Source: Brevibacillus daliensis (GTDB lineage Bacteria > Bacillota > Bacilli > Brevibacillales > Brevibacillaceae). From it: 64,000 bases of DNA. Of this stretch, positions 27,737-37,168 are shown piece by piece. The position numbers and the translations under genes are program-made. Positions within the stretch are counted from its first letter, which is position 1, and every line of letters starts with the position of its first letter. Below the pieces are notes generated by a model. That model was given only the letters and a program-made list of their open reading frames with translations. It made no database searches and was not told where the DNA came from. The DNA is taken from NCBI RefSeq assembly GCF_021245735.1, contig NZ_JAJISB010000008.1, positions 124,001-188,000 of the forward strand. The letters are read 5' to 3'.

Positions 27737-27779
27737 AAAGCTATCTCCTTTTTGTAAAAAAGCGGAGATAGCTTTTTTT
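27737..27779 (+). terminator. Rho-independent terminator after the SLH gene
   Basis: AAAGCTATCTCC (27737-27748) pairs perfectly with GGAGATAGCTTT (27764-27775), followed by a T run. Confidence 0.9.
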
Positions 27780-27831
27780 CATTTACAGACCAAACATTCA
27801 TTCGTACAATAGGAAGGAAGAAGGTGATCAG

Positions 27832-30114
27832 ATGTTACGTAAAAAACAGCTACCTGAACTACTCAAAGCATGGAAGCAAAATGAACGAATGAAAGAAAAT
27901 ATCGTACAGTGGACGACCATTCCGCCACGTGAACCTAAAACGGTCTCTTTTCCAGTTGAAATGGATGAACGGATCATGCAAACTTTACAAAAACGAGGAA
28001 TTTCTTCGTTATATACGCACCAGGAAACAGCTTTTCGCCATGTTGAGGAAGGAAAAAATATTGTTACAGTCACACCAACTGCCTCTGGGAAAAGTATGTG
28101 TTATCATCTCCCGGTATTACAAACATTGTCAAAGGACCCCAAAGCGCGTGCTTTATATTTATTTCCTACGAAAGCACTGGCGCAGGATCAAAAGAGTGAA
28201 TTACATGAATTGGTGAATGAGACAGGGCTTACCATTAAAGCAGAAACCTATGACGGTGATACTCCTGCAAATATCAGGCAGATGGTGAGAACAGCAGGCA
28301 ATATTGTCATCACCAATCCCGACATGCTGCATTCTGCAATTTTACCCCACCATACTAAATGGGTGGCCTTCTTTGAACATCTAAAGTTTGTAGTTATTGA
28401 TGAGTTACATACGTACAGAGGAGTTTTTGGAAGCCATGTAGCGAATGTCATTCGAAGATTAAAGCGTATTTGTGCCTTTTATGGCAGCAATCCACGGTTT
28501 ATCTGTACATCAGCTACTATTGCCAATCCTTTGGAATTAGCTGAGAGAATTACGGAAGAACCGATGGAGCTGGTAGATAATAATGGAGCGCCTACAGGTA
28601 CCAAGCACTTCATCTTTTATAATCCACCCATTGTAAATCGTCAATTAAATATTAGGCGCAGTGCTACCTTGGAAGCAAGGGACATTGCTTCAGAGCTACT
28701 GGGGAATGGAATACAAACCATTCTGTTTGCTAGAAGCAGGGTTCGAGTTGAAATATTGCTAACCTATCTGCAAGAGTTGATTCGTAAAAAGCTAGGACCA
28801 AAATCGATTCAAGGATACCGTGGTGGATATTTGCCCCAGCAAAGAAGGCAGATTGAAAAAGGTTTGCGGCAAGGTGATATTCTGGGAGTAGTTAGTACGA
28901 ATGCTTTAGAACTTGGGGTTGATATTGGCCAACTACAAGCATGTGTAATCACAGGCTATCCAGGTTCTGTCGCAAGCACTTGGCAGCAGGCGGGTCGAGC
29001 AGGTCGTAGGCAGGATGAATCTGTGGTCGTTTTAGTAGGAAGCAGTTCGCCGTTAGATCAATATGTGATCCAGCATCCTGAATACTTTTTAGACAGAAAT
29101 CCTGAATCTGCCCGTATTAATCCCGATAATTTAATCATTTTGGTTGATCATCTGAAATGTGCTGCCTACGAGCTTCCTTTTAAAAAGGGTGACCAATTCG
29201 GACAGGCAGAAATCATTGAAATCCTGGATTTTTTAGTTGAAGAACAGATTCTACATCACTCACGGGGCAAGTACTTCTGGATGAATGACTCTTTTCCAGC
29301 TAACAATATCAGTCTGCGTTCTGCTGCTCAAGAGAACGTGGTCATTATTGATAGTACCGAGCGAGGGCAGGAAAAAGTGATAGGAGAGATGGATCGATTC
29401 AGTTCGATGACGCTTTTACATGAGGAAGCGATCTATTTGCATCAGGGCGTGCAATATCAGGTTGAAAAACTGGATTATGAAGAGAAAAAGGCATTTGTGC
29501 GTGAAGTTCAGGTAGATTATTATACAGATGCGAATCTAGCTGTACAGTTAAAAGTGCTGGAAGTGGATAAAATTCGAACCAAGCATGAAACCGATTTAGC
29601 CTACGGAGATGTAACGGTAAATGCAATGGCAACAATCTTTAAGAAAATAAAATTCGAGACACATGAGAATATTGGGTCAGGTCCGATTCATTTACCGGAA
29701 GAAGAATTACACACGAGTGCTTCCTGGATCAGCTTGCCTGAATCGATTTTGCAAACCATTGGTCACGAGGAGGTCGAGCGTGGTTTGACTGGAGCGGCAC
29801 ATGTGCTGCAACACGTTGCTCCCTTGCTTGTTATGTGTGATCGGAGTGACTTGCACGTTGTACCGCAGCGTAAAGCCGTTCACTCTGGAATGCCCACCAT
29901 CTTTTTTTATGATCGTTATCCTGGTGGAATTGGACTCAGCGAACAAGTATACGAGCAAATGGAAAAGGTTCTCTTACAGGCAGAGCAGATGATTGCTTCA
30001 TGCCCTTGTCACTCTGGCTGTCCATCTTGTATTGGGAATGTAGAAGAGAACGGCAAGGAATTAGCCTTGTCACTTTTACGGGTAGCTCAGGGAGGGACTA
30101 TCGATGTCTCTTAA
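27832..30114 (+). CDS. mrfA: DEAH-box DNA helicase MrfA (YprA)
   Basis: This 760-residue superfamily 2 helicase is of the YprA/MrfA type, known in B. subtilis to act with MrfB in repair of mitomycin C damage independently of UvrABC. Walker A is TPTASGKS (about 82-89), the DExH box is DELH at 190-193, and helicase motif VI is QQAGRAGRR. The C-terminal DUF1998 zinc region has the four-Cys cluster CPCHSGCPSC (about 724-733). Length is close to B. subtilis YprA (749). The 3' end overlaps mrfB by 11 bases. Confidence 0.94.
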   Translation: MLRKKQLPELLKAWKQNERMKENIVQWTTIPPREPKTVSFPVEMDERIMQTLQKRGISSLYTHQETAFRHVEEGKNIVTVTPTASGKSMCYHLPVLQTLSKDPKARALYLFPTKALAQDQKSELHELVNETGLTIKAETYDGDTPANIRQMVRTAGNIVITNPDMLHSAILPHHTKWVAFFEHLKFVVIDELHTYRGVFGSHVANVIRRLKRICAFYGSNPRFICTSATIANPLELAERITEEPMELVDNNGAPTGTKHFIFYNPPIVNRQLNIRRSATLEARDIASELLGNGIQTILFARSRVRVEILLTYLQELIRKKLGPKSIQGYRGGYLPQQRRQIEKGLRQGDILGVVSTNALELGVDIGQLQACVITGYPGSVASTWQQAGRAGRRQDESVVVLVGSSSPLDQYVIQHPEYFLDRNPESARINPDNLIILVDHLKCAAYELPFKKGDQFGQAEIIEILDFLVEEQILHHSRGKYFWMNDSFPANNISLRSAAQENVVIIDSTERGQEKVIGEMDRFSSMTLLHEEAIYLHQGVQYQVEKLDYEEKKAFVREVQVDYYTDANLAVQLKVLEVDKIRTKHETDLAYGDVTVNAMATIFKKIKFETHENIGSGPIHLPEEELHTSASWISLPESILQTIGHEEVERGLTGAAHVLQHVAPLLVMCDRSDLHVVPQRKAVHSGMPTIFFYDRYPGGIGLSEQVYEQMEKVLLQAEQMIASCPCHSGCPSCIGNVEENGKELALSLLRVAQGGTIDVS

Positions 30115-31462
30115 AAATAAATTGAACCGGATGAAAAAACAGCTTACCCACGTTGCACCCGAACGTGAGACTACACCTGTTGTAGAAGTTACCGAGGAAA
30201 AGGTAAGCACTCAGAAAGTACTAGATGATGTTGTTTTAAACGAACTACCAGTAGAAGAAGATCATAAGGATCATTTCTATTCAAAGAGAGATCAGGAAAT
30301 ACCACATTACGATAAATGGGATCTCTTACAGGCATCATCATTTTGGACGGAACATGATTATGTTATGGTCAGGGAAGTAAAATATCCCCTAGATCATTTG
30401 CACGGACGATATCGATTCGAAGAGTTATTTACAGTCATGGAAGAGTGGGAAGATGCTGGTCTATCACATCCCTTGTCATCATCAGGTAAACAACCAGGGG
30501 ACCTGTTATTTTTTGATACAGAAACAACGGGGTTAAACGGTGGAGTGGGGAATACGATCTTTTTATTAGGGTACAGCAAGATCGAAAAAAATGAAGTAGT
30601 AGTCCGACAACATTTTTTGCCAGATCCATTTTCGGAGATTGCTCTTTACCAATCTTTTTTAGATGATGTACGAACCTCTAAGGATTTAGTTACCTACAAT
30701 GGAAAGGCTTTTGATTGGCCGCAGGTTAAGACCAGACACACCCTTGTACGAGACGATGTTCCAGAATTACCTCTCTTTGGGCATATTGACCTTTTGCACG
30801 GTGCGAGAAGGCTGTGGAAGAATGAACTGGTTTCTTGTCGCCTTTCCATCGTTGAGCAAGAGAAATTGCATATCATTCGTGAACATGACGTTCCTGGATC
30901 GTTGGCGCCTATGCTATATTTCGATTATTTACGAGAGAAAGACCCTACTGAAATTGCTGGTGTACTTGTGCATAACGAAATTGACGTTCTTTCACTGATT
31001 ACTTTATACACGCATATGTCTAAACTGGTTTTGGCAGGAGAGCGAAATCATTTTTCTTCCTTGGATGAAATCTTTGAGGTAGCTAGATGGTATGAGGCAT
31101 TAGGGGCCTATGAAGAGGCTAAAAAGCATTATAAGGTGGTGGCAAAAAGCACACACCTTCTGCATAATAAGGCAAAAGCGGCTCTTGGCCATTTGTTTAA
31201 AAGAGAAAAAGATTGGGATCGTGCTCTATATTGCTTTGAAGCCGTAATTCGTGATAAATCATCATCCAATGAAGAAGTTTGTGTAGAAGCAGCGAAAATA
31301 TGTGAACACCAGTTAAAAGATCTAAACAAGGCGCTTGTTTATACCCAAATGGCGTTTGAGCGCTGGCAGAAGAAAGGAAGCCTTCTTCGCCAAAAACAGA
31401 AGGTGGAACGAGACGCCTATGAGAAACGGATACAGCGGTTGAAACAAAAAATGGGTAAGTAA
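30104..31462 (+). CDS. mrfB: MrfB (YprB) RNase H-like 3'-5' exonuclease with TPR tail
   Basis: This 452-residue protein is the partner of MrfA. The DEDD-type exonuclease domain has FFDTETTGL (catalytic Asp 138 and Glu 140), YNGKAFDWPQVKTRH (second Asp) and HNEIDVLSLITLY (His and last Asp). The C-terminal third (from about 330) is made of TPR-like helices such as YEALGAYEEAKKHYKVVAKS. A variable acidic N-terminal segment of about 60 residues precedes the domain. The start overlaps mrfA, so the two are translationally coupled. Confidence 0.94.
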   Translation: MSLKNKLNRMKKQLTHVAPERETTPVVEVTEEKVSTQKVLDDVVLNELPVEEDHKDHFYSKRDQEIPHYDKWDLLQASSFWTEHDYVMVREVKYPLDHLHGRYRFEELFTVMEEWEDAGLSHPLSSSGKQPGDLLFFDTETTGLNGGVGNTIFLLGYSKIEKNEVVVRQHFLPDPFSEIALYQSFLDDVRTSKDLVTYNGKAFDWPQVKTRHTLVRDDVPELPLFGHIDLLHGARRLWKNELVSCRLSIVEQEKLHIIREHDVPGSLAPMLYFDYLREKDPTEIAGVLVHNEIDVLSLITLYTHMSKLVLAGERNHFSSLDEIFEVARWYEALGAYEEAKKHYKVVAKSTHLLHNKAKAALGHLFKREKDWDRALYCFEAVIRDKSSSNEEVCVEAAKICEHQLKDLNKALVYTQMAFERWQKKGSLLRQKQKVERDAYEKRIQRLKQKMGK

Positions 31463-31496
31463 GCTACATGCTTTGCCAGATAAAAAGTGTTACGAG

Positions 31497-31529
31497 AAGT
31501 GGACCGTCCATGCAGGATTCGGTCCACTT
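31497..31529 (+). terminator. Hairpin after mrfB, probable terminator
   Basis: AAGTGGACCG (31497-31506) pairs perfectly with CGGTCCACTT (31520-31529). The following sequence is AT-rich but has no solid T run, so termination may be partial and the HEAT gene may be read from the mrfAB transcript. Confidence 0.55.
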
Positions 31530-31647
31530 ATTATATTCCGTTACAGTTATGAAGCAGTTTGACGCTCTCTGCTATGTATTTTTAAACCTACTTCCTTCAT
31601 AATGTGCTAAAGAACACCAGATTTGCAGAAGGGAGTTTATCAAGAAG

Positions 31648-33318
31648 ATGAACAAGTGGTATCATCTTTCGGATGAATCAGAGAAATTGATAGAAAAGCT
31701 ATTCACACCTCAAGTTGAAATAGGGAACATCTATACGAAACAGCACTATTTTGATGGCATTTTCAATGAGATCAAAATAATAAAAGAACCGGCGATACTT
31801 CCATACTTGTTATCTTTTATTTTGCAGGATTCTTCTGTATTTAAACGCTCAGGCTATGAGGCGTTATATACATTGGTCGAAGGAATTGTTGAGAATGATC
31901 ATCGGAAATGGATTAAAATACAGGAGTTTTTGCATTCATCCATCCATTATTCCGATGAGAAATTATCAGGATGGAACGAAGTAAAACCAGAGAAAATCAC
32001 GCAGTTTGCTTACCATACAAAAGAAGAAGTGTTACTACTGGGATTAGTAAGCTTCCATCGGAATGGCTATGTGCGTGAAGCTGCGGTTAAACTTTTGCAT
32101 GAAAGCAAGCATACTGACGTGGTCCCCTTTTTATTATTACGTTTAAATGACCATGTGTCTCCGATTCGTTTTCAGGCATATAAAGCTCTTAAAAAGAGAT
32201 TAACGAAAAATCATGCCCACATGTTTTTTCAATCCCTTCTACTAATCAATCATGTTCATGAGTTTAGTAGAGATAAATATACAGTGCTTCAAGCTGAAAT
32301 CAACAGTTATTTGCATTCGTTAGATTGTCGTCCTGAGTTGTTAACCTGCATCACCTCTTCAGACATACATAATAGCAGAGCATGTGTTGACCTTGCACTC
32401 TCATTATCTGAGACACAGAGAGATGAGGTCATTTCACTCGCTATTCAATCTTCTGATGCAGAAGTTAGAAAAAAAATACTTCATAACGTAATGGTTATAA
32501 ACCCGAAAAAATGGTTTAAAGAGATAGTAATGATGGTGGAGGATAGGAATAGTAGTATTAAACAGGAAGCATTGCTACTTTTGTGGCAATATGACCCTGA
32601 ATTCTGTAAGCCCTATGTTATGGGAGCATTAGTTGATTCTAGTACATCTGTTCGAAGACTGGCACAATTTCTTCTGAGAGAGAAAACGGAGCAACCGATA
32701 AGTGCTTTCTATCGCCAAAAATTGCCTCATGCTAATCATAATGAACTATCATCCGTAATTGCAGGTTTAGGCGAAACGGGAGAAGCTCGGGATGCAGAAC
32801 AATTAGCGGCATATTTGCACTATCCTGTTTTCAAAATACAGAGAGTGACCATCCAGGCTATTGAACGGTTGCATGCAGATGCGTATAAATCACTATTCCT
32901 AGAAAAAGTAGAGCATACAAGCAAAAAAGTATCTCGAACAGCAAAAGAAGCGGTTTTTAAGCTGGTGACCCCAGAGGATAAAGAATTACTAAAACAACAA
33001 TTGGCACAGGCAACCATGTCTCACGTAAAGAAAAATATTGCTGAACTCCTTTATGCCTTACCGAGAAAAACAAGTTTGCGTACTCTATTGGAAGCCACGA
33101 TGTCTACAGACAAAATTGCTAGGAATTATGTATTTCAACAGCTGAAAAGATGGCTAACACAATGGCAGCAAACGTTTTTTACCAGTTTTAGCGTAGATGA
33201 AATGGATGAAATTAGAGAGTTAATCACAATGTCACAGCAACAAAAGAGTTGGCCAAAAAGTTGTAAACACTTAGCAAATGAAAAAATCTTCCTGAAACCG
33301 ATGCACCCAAAAAGATGA
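31648..33318 (+). CDS. HEAT-repeat protein of unknown function
   Basis: This 556-residue soluble protein is made of repeated pairs of helices in the HEAT style, for example NGYVREAAVKLLHESKHTDV, DHVSPIRFQAYKALKKRLTK, SSIKQEALLLLWQYDPEF, DSSTSVRRLAQFLLREKT and KKVSRTAKEAVFKLV. No signal, membrane helix or catalytic motif is seen, so it is probably a cytoplasmic scaffold. It lies 185 bases after mrfB with only a weak terminator between. The AAGGGAG site is rather far (about 12 bases) from the ATG, so the start is not certain. Confidence 0.72.
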   Translation: MNKWYHLSDESEKLIEKLFTPQVEIGNIYTKQHYFDGIFNEIKIIKEPAILPYLLSFILQDSSVFKRSGYEALYTLVEGIVENDHRKWIKIQEFLHSSIHYSDEKLSGWNEVKPEKITQFAYHTKEEVLLLGLVSFHRNGYVREAAVKLLHESKHTDVVPFLLLRLNDHVSPIRFQAYKALKKRLTKNHAHMFFQSLLLINHVHEFSRDKYTVLQAEINSYLHSLDCRPELLTCITSSDIHNSRACVDLALSLSETQRDEVISLAIQSSDAEVRKKILHNVMVINPKKWFKEIVMMVEDRNSSIKQEALLLLWQYDPEFCKPYVMGALVDSSTSVRRLAQFLLREKTEQPISAFYRQKLPHANHNELSSVIAGLGETGEARDAEQLAAYLHYPVFKIQRVTIQAIERLHADAYKSLFLEKVEHTSKKVSRTAKEAVFKLVTPEDKELLKQQLAQATMSHVKKNIAELLYALPRKTSLRTLLEATMSTDKIARNYVFQQLKRWLTQWQQTFFTSFSVDEMDEIRELITMSQQQKSWPKSCKHLANEKIFLKPMHPKR

Positions 33319-33349
33319 CGTGCAAAACATACCAGCGAAGACGATTCCC

Positions 33350-33377
33350 TTGCTTTTTTCAATCGTTCGATTATGAT
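33350..33377 (+). promoter_or_regulatory. Candidate sigma-A promoter for formate dehydrogenase
   Basis: TTGCTT (33350-33355), a 16-base spacer and TATGAT (33372-33377). A transcript would begin near 33384 and carry a leader of about 170 bases. Confidence 0.45.
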
Positions 33378-33383
33378 ATGATA

Positions 33384-33505
33384 TGGTAAAGGAAAATTCA
33401 CACGTCATGTGGGTTGATAACTGGTAGGTATCTGCTAAGTGTTACTCCACCATAGAGCAGCTGGTGCGGCATTTATTTGCGCTTGTTGTTTTATGGTGGT
33501 TTTTT
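33384..33505 (+). promoter_or_regulatory. Structured leader with internal terminator before formate dehydrogenase
   Basis: Within the leader CCACCATA (33447-33454) pairs perfectly with TATGGTGG (33492-33499), followed by TTTTTT (33500-33505), an intrinsic terminator placed about 50 bases before the start codon. CACCA (33448-33452) can instead pair with TGGTG (33462-33466), giving a possible antiterminator. About 60 bases of potential sensor RNA precede it. The layout is that of a riboswitch or attenuator. I cannot match it to a known class; molybdenum cofactor is a logical ligand given the enzyme. Confidence 0.5.
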
Positions 33506-33554
33506 ATTTACGTGGGAATGTTTCGAAATATTTTTAATATAAGGAGGGTATGTG

Positions 33555-36509
33555 GTGAGCAGAGATATTCGCTTTCACATCAATGAAACGGAACACCATG
33601 CGCCAGAAGGTAAACGAATACTGGATTATTTATTAGAGCAAAAAATTGAGCATACGCATGTCTGTTATTCCCCTGTACTGGGTCCCATTCAAACCTGTGA
33701 TACCTGTATGTGTGAGGTGGACGGTAAACTGGTACGTGCATGTTCAACCACACTAGAAGAAGGTATGAAGGTTGAACTAAAATCTGATCGTGCTAAGGCA
33801 GCTCAACATGAGGCGATGGACCGTATTTTACAAAATCATATGTTGTATTGCACTGTTTGTGATAACAATAATGGGAACTGTCGGGTACATAATACAGTTA
33901 ACCAGATGCAAATCGAACATCAGGAGCGCCCGTACCGAGGAAAGTCTTACGAAAAGGATATGTCTAATCCCTTTTATCGTTATGACCCTGACCAATGTAT
34001 TTTATGTGGACGTTGCGTAGAAGCTTGTCAGGACCTACAGGTAAATGAAACATTGACGATCGATTGGGAACGAGAGATGCCACGAGTCATCTGGGACGAT
34101 GATAAATCGATTAATGATTCCTCCTGTGTATCATGTGGGCATTGTGTAACAGTTTGTCCTTGTAACGCCCTCATGGAAAAATCAATGTTAGGCGAAGCTG
34201 GCTTCATGACGAATCTGGGTAAAGATTTGAATGATTCCATGATTGAACTGGTCAAAGAGGTTGAGCCAGGATATAGCGGAATTCTGGCAATCTCCGAGGT
34301 GGAAGCGGCGATGCGTGAAACTCGAACCAACAGAACGAAGACCGTATGCACATTCTGTGGGGTAGGCTGTACATTTGAGGTATGGACGAAAGGCCGTCAT
34401 ATTCTCAAAATCGAGCCAAGTGAAGAAGCACCGGTAAACAGCGTCTCTACTTGTATTAAAGGGAAATTTGGTTGGGATTTTATCAATAGTGATCAGCGCC
34501 TCACTACACCATTAATTCGTCGTGGTGATGAGTTCGTTCCTACTACGTGGGAAGAGGCTTTTGACTATATTGCTAAAAGATTAGGGGCGATTCGAGAAGA
34601 ATTTGGCGGGGATGCAATTGGTTTTGTAAGCTCTTCCAAAACTACGAATGAAGAAGCTTATCTTATGCAAAAGATAGCACGTCAGGTATTTGAAACGAAT
34701 AATATCGATAACTGCTCGCGTTATTGTCAGTCTCCGGCTACAGATGGTCTTTTGTCAACGGTAGGTTACGGAGGAGACGCTGGGACAATTAAAGATATTG
34801 CACAAGCTGGCTTAATTATTATTATTGGGGCAAACCCAGCAGAAGGACATCCTGTTCTTGCAACCCGCGTGAAACGTGCTCAGAAGCTACATGGTCAAAA
34901 ACTAATTGTATCTGACCTACGTAAAAACGAAATGGCTGAACGTTCTGATTTATATTTACATCCTAATCAGGGTACGGATTTTGTCTGGCTGACAGCAGTA
35001 GCGAAATACATGATCGATCAAGGCTGGCATAAACAAGATTTTATCAATGAACGTGTACATTATTTTGAAGAGTACAAACAGATGCTGGAAAAATATACGC
35101 TTGACTACGCTGTAGAGATTACAGGAATATCCAAAGAAGATTTAATAAAAACAGCGGAAATGATTCGTGACGCAGATGGTACTTGTGTGTTGTGGGGAAT
35201 GGGTGTTACGCAGAACATCGCCGGCTCACATACCTCAGCGGCTATTTCGAATCTGCTCTTAGTTACAGCCAATTATGGGCGCCCAGGTGCAGGAGCATAT
35301 CCGCTACGTGGTCATAATAACGTACAAGGATCTTGTGATATGGGTGCGCTTCCAAATTGGCTTCCTGGTTACCAACCGATCTCTGATGACGAGGCAAGAG
35401 CAAAATTTGAAAAAGAATACGGTGTGAAAATTTCTAGCAAACCAGGTTTAACGAACACAGATATGATTAGAGTTGCAGAATTAGGTCAGTTAAAAGCGAT
35501 GTATCTGGTAGGAGAGGATATGGCATGGGTAGATACGAACTCCAACCATGTACAGGAAACATTGAGTAACCTTGACTTCTTTGTAGTTCAAGATATCTTC
35601 TTTACAAGAACGGCTCAATTTGCTGATGTTATCTTACCTGCGGCACCTTCCTTAGAAAAGGATGGAACATTCACCAATACCGAACGACGTATTCAACGTT
35701 TATACCAAGCGTTGCCACCTCTTGAAGGATGTAAACCAGACTGGTGGATTATTACGCAAATTGCTAACCGATTGGGAGCAAACTGGGAGTACCAGCACCC
35801 AGGTGAAATCATGGATGAAATTGCTCGCTTAAGTCCAATGTTCTCTGGTGTATCGTATGAGCGTCTTGAAGGATGGAAGAGTCAGGTATGGCCTGTTATG
35901 CCTGATGGAACGGATGAACCGCTTCTTTACCTAGAACGGTTCAACTTCCCGGATGGAAAAGCGCGCCTATCGATGGTGGAATATGTTCCTCCTGTAAAAT
36001 ATGCGCCGGAATATGATCTAATCGTTAATAATGGCCGTATGCTAGAGCATTTCCACGAGGGTAATCTGACGAACAAGTCAAAAGGAATTCAATATAAAGT
36101 GCCGGAAGTATTCGTAGAAATCTCTCCAGAACTAGCGAAGGAACGTAATGTAGAAAGCGGTGCACTCGTTCGTCTCGAATCTCCATATGGGGCAATCAAA
36201 TTGCGTGCGCTTGTTACAGACCGCGTTCGAGGAAATGAACTGTACGTCCCGATGAACTCTGTAAGTAGTGATAATGCCGTCAATCTACTAACGGGTAATG
36301 CCGTCGATGTACGTACAAAGACACCAGCATATAAGCAGACACGTGTCTTGATGCAGGTTCTCGAAGATGACGGAAATAATCCGTTACCAAAACATAATCC
36401 GAGGAACAAAGTACGCAACCCACAGATTGGAGTTCAGGTGGAACGAAAATGGGCTCGTGAAGATTATGTCGCAATTGCGGATGTCAATGTTTCAGGAGGG
36501 AAGAACTGA
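33555..36509 (+). CDS. Formate dehydrogenase, molybdopterin-dependent (FdhF/YrhE/YjgC type)
   Basis: This large soluble enzyme (984 residues) oxidises formate to CO2. Domains in order: a 2Fe-2S ferredoxin domain (CDTCMCEV), a His/Cys iron-sulfur segment (HMLYCTVCDNNNGNCRVH), two 4Fe-4S clusters (CILCGRCVEAC, CVSCGHCVTVCPC), a fifth cluster in CTFCGVGCTFEV, then the molybdopterin domains. The active site has Cys rather than selenocysteine in NCSRYCQSPATDGL (Cys about residue 391), as in B. subtilis YjgC. Start: GTG at 33555, after AAGGAGGG; the preceding GTG at 33552 is also possible. The DUF1641 partner overlaps its stop. Confidence 0.94.
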   Translation: MSRDIRFHINETEHHAPEGKRILDYLLEQKIEHTHVCYSPVLGPIQTCDTCMCEVDGKLVRACSTTLEEGMKVELKSDRAKAAQHEAMDRILQNHMLYCTVCDNNNGNCRVHNTVNQMQIEHQERPYRGKSYEKDMSNPFYRYDPDQCILCGRCVEACQDLQVNETLTIDWEREMPRVIWDDDKSINDSSCVSCGHCVTVCPCNALMEKSMLGEAGFMTNLGKDLNDSMIELVKEVEPGYSGILAISEVEAAMRETRTNRTKTVCTFCGVGCTFEVWTKGRHILKIEPSEEAPVNSVSTCIKGKFGWDFINSDQRLTTPLIRRGDEFVPTTWEEAFDYIAKRLGAIREEFGGDAIGFVSSSKTTNEEAYLMQKIARQVFETNNIDNCSRYCQSPATDGLLSTVGYGGDAGTIKDIAQAGLIIIIGANPAEGHPVLATRVKRAQKLHGQKLIVSDLRKNEMAERSDLYLHPNQGTDFVWLTAVAKYMIDQGWHKQDFINERVHYFEEYKQMLEKYTLDYAVEITGISKEDLIKTAEMIRDADGTCVLWGMGVTQNIAGSHTSAAISNLLLVTANYGRPGAGAYPLRGHNNVQGSCDMGALPNWLPGYQPISDDEARAKFEKEYGVKISSKPGLTNTDMIRVAELGQLKAMYLVGEDMAWVDTNSNHVQETLSNLDFFVVQDIFFTRTAQFADVILPAAPSLEKDGTFTNTERRIQRLYQALPPLEGCKPDWWIITQIANRLGANWEYQHPGEIMDEIARLSPMFSGVSYERLEGWKSQVWPVMPDGTDEPLLYLERFNFPDGKARLSMVEYVPPVKYAPEYDLIVNNGRMLEHFHEGNLTNKSKGIQYKVPEVFVEISPELAKERNVESGALVRLESPYGAIKLRALVTDRVRGNELYVPMNSVSSDNAVNLLTGNAVDVRTKTPAYKQTRVLMQVLEDDGNNPLPKHNPRNKVRNPQIGVQVERKWAREDYVAIADVNVSGGKN

Positions 36510-37009
36510 TGGCCCAAAGGTTAACAACCATAAACAATCCGTCACCTGGCGAGAAGGAATATAAAGATCTACATCTTGCCCAATTGAAAGAAGAAGTAGC
36601 ACAGCATACAGATAGTTTACGTAAAACAATGGAGCTTATCGAGGAATTACACGAGTCTGGCTTGTTAGAAATCTTACAGGCTATGGTAAAATCCAAAGAT
36701 AAAATGACGGGAATCGCTGTTGAACAGTTGCTTAGACCTAACGTTGTTACTTCCATCAACAATGTCATGGCATTAACAGGAGTATTAGGTAACATGGAAC
36801 CGCAAATGACCCAAAAAATGGTCGCAAGTGTCTCGAAAGGCTTAAAAAAGGCCGGTGAGGGACTAGAAAAAGACGAAAGGGTCGGGATTATAGACCTCAT
36901 GCGAGCATTGAAGGACCCAGATGTAAATCGCTCCGTTGCCTTTGGAATTAATTTGCTAAAAGGAATGGGTGAAGGGTTAAAAGAGCAGTCAGATAAAGGA
37001 CACAACTAA
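36509..37009 (+). CDS. DUF1641 protein, formate dehydrogenase partner (YjgD/YrhD-like)
   Basis: This 166-residue helical protein has the DUF1641 pattern: helices such as LRKTMELIEELHESGLLEIL, then MTQKMVASVSKGLKKAGEGL and a C-terminal GIIDLMRALKDPDVNRSV. Its ATG overlaps the last base of the formate dehydrogenase stop and GGAGGGAAG lies just before. B. subtilis has the same pairing (yjgC-yjgD, yrhE-yrhD). It is probably a small subunit or assembly factor; its biochemical role is not established. Confidence 0.88.
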   Translation: MAQRLTTINNPSPGEKEYKDLHLAQLKEEVAQHTDSLRKTMELIEELHESGLLEILQAMVKSKDKMTGIAVEQLLRPNVVTSINNVMALTGVLGNMEPQMTQKMVASVSKGLKKAGEGLEKDERVGIIDLMRALKDPDVNRSVAFGINLLKGMGEGLKEQSDKGHN

Positions 37010-37024
37010 ACAGATTTAAGAAGA

Positions 37025-37062
37025 GAAGCGCTCTTTCCAAAATGGTAGGGTGCTTCTTTTTT
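37025..37062 (+). terminator. Rho-independent terminator after the formate dehydrogenase operon
   Basis: GAAGCGCTC (37025-37033) pairs with GGGTGCTTC (37048-37056) using two wobbles, followed by six T. Confidence 0.75.
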
Positions 37063-37092
37063 CTAGTCTAATCCCCACTTCAACTAAAATGA

Positions 37093-37121
37093 TTGACAGA
37101 AAAGAAACTATGCCCTATCAT
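37093..37121 (+). promoter_or_regulatory. Sigma-A promoter for the GntR regulator
   Basis: TTGACA (37093-37098), exactly 17 bases, and TATCAT (37116-37121). The operator-like motif at 37134 lies just downstream, about where transcription starts, fitting autorepression. Confidence 0.75.
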
Positions 37122-37133
37122 TAAAGACGAAAC

Positions 37134-37155
37134 AACTGGTAATGACATCATGACA
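37134..37155 (+). promoter_or_regulatory. Operator-like motif, copy 1
   Basis: A 22-base sequence beginning AACTGGTAATGACA is repeated with one change at 37943-37964, before the catabolic genes. It sits downstream of the regulator's promoter. It is most likely the binding site of the GntR protein encoded next to it. Confidence 0.7.
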
Positions 37156-37168
37156 GTAGGGGGTGATG

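Noticed and set aside
33555-36509. Possible selenocysteine formate dehydrogenase
   Set aside because: The active-site codon is TGT (Cys) and the frame has no internal TGA.
36484-37005. 173-codon open frame on the minus strand
   Set aside because: It is fully antisense to the DUF1641 gene, has Ser/Pro/Leu-rich shadow composition and lacks a ribosome site.
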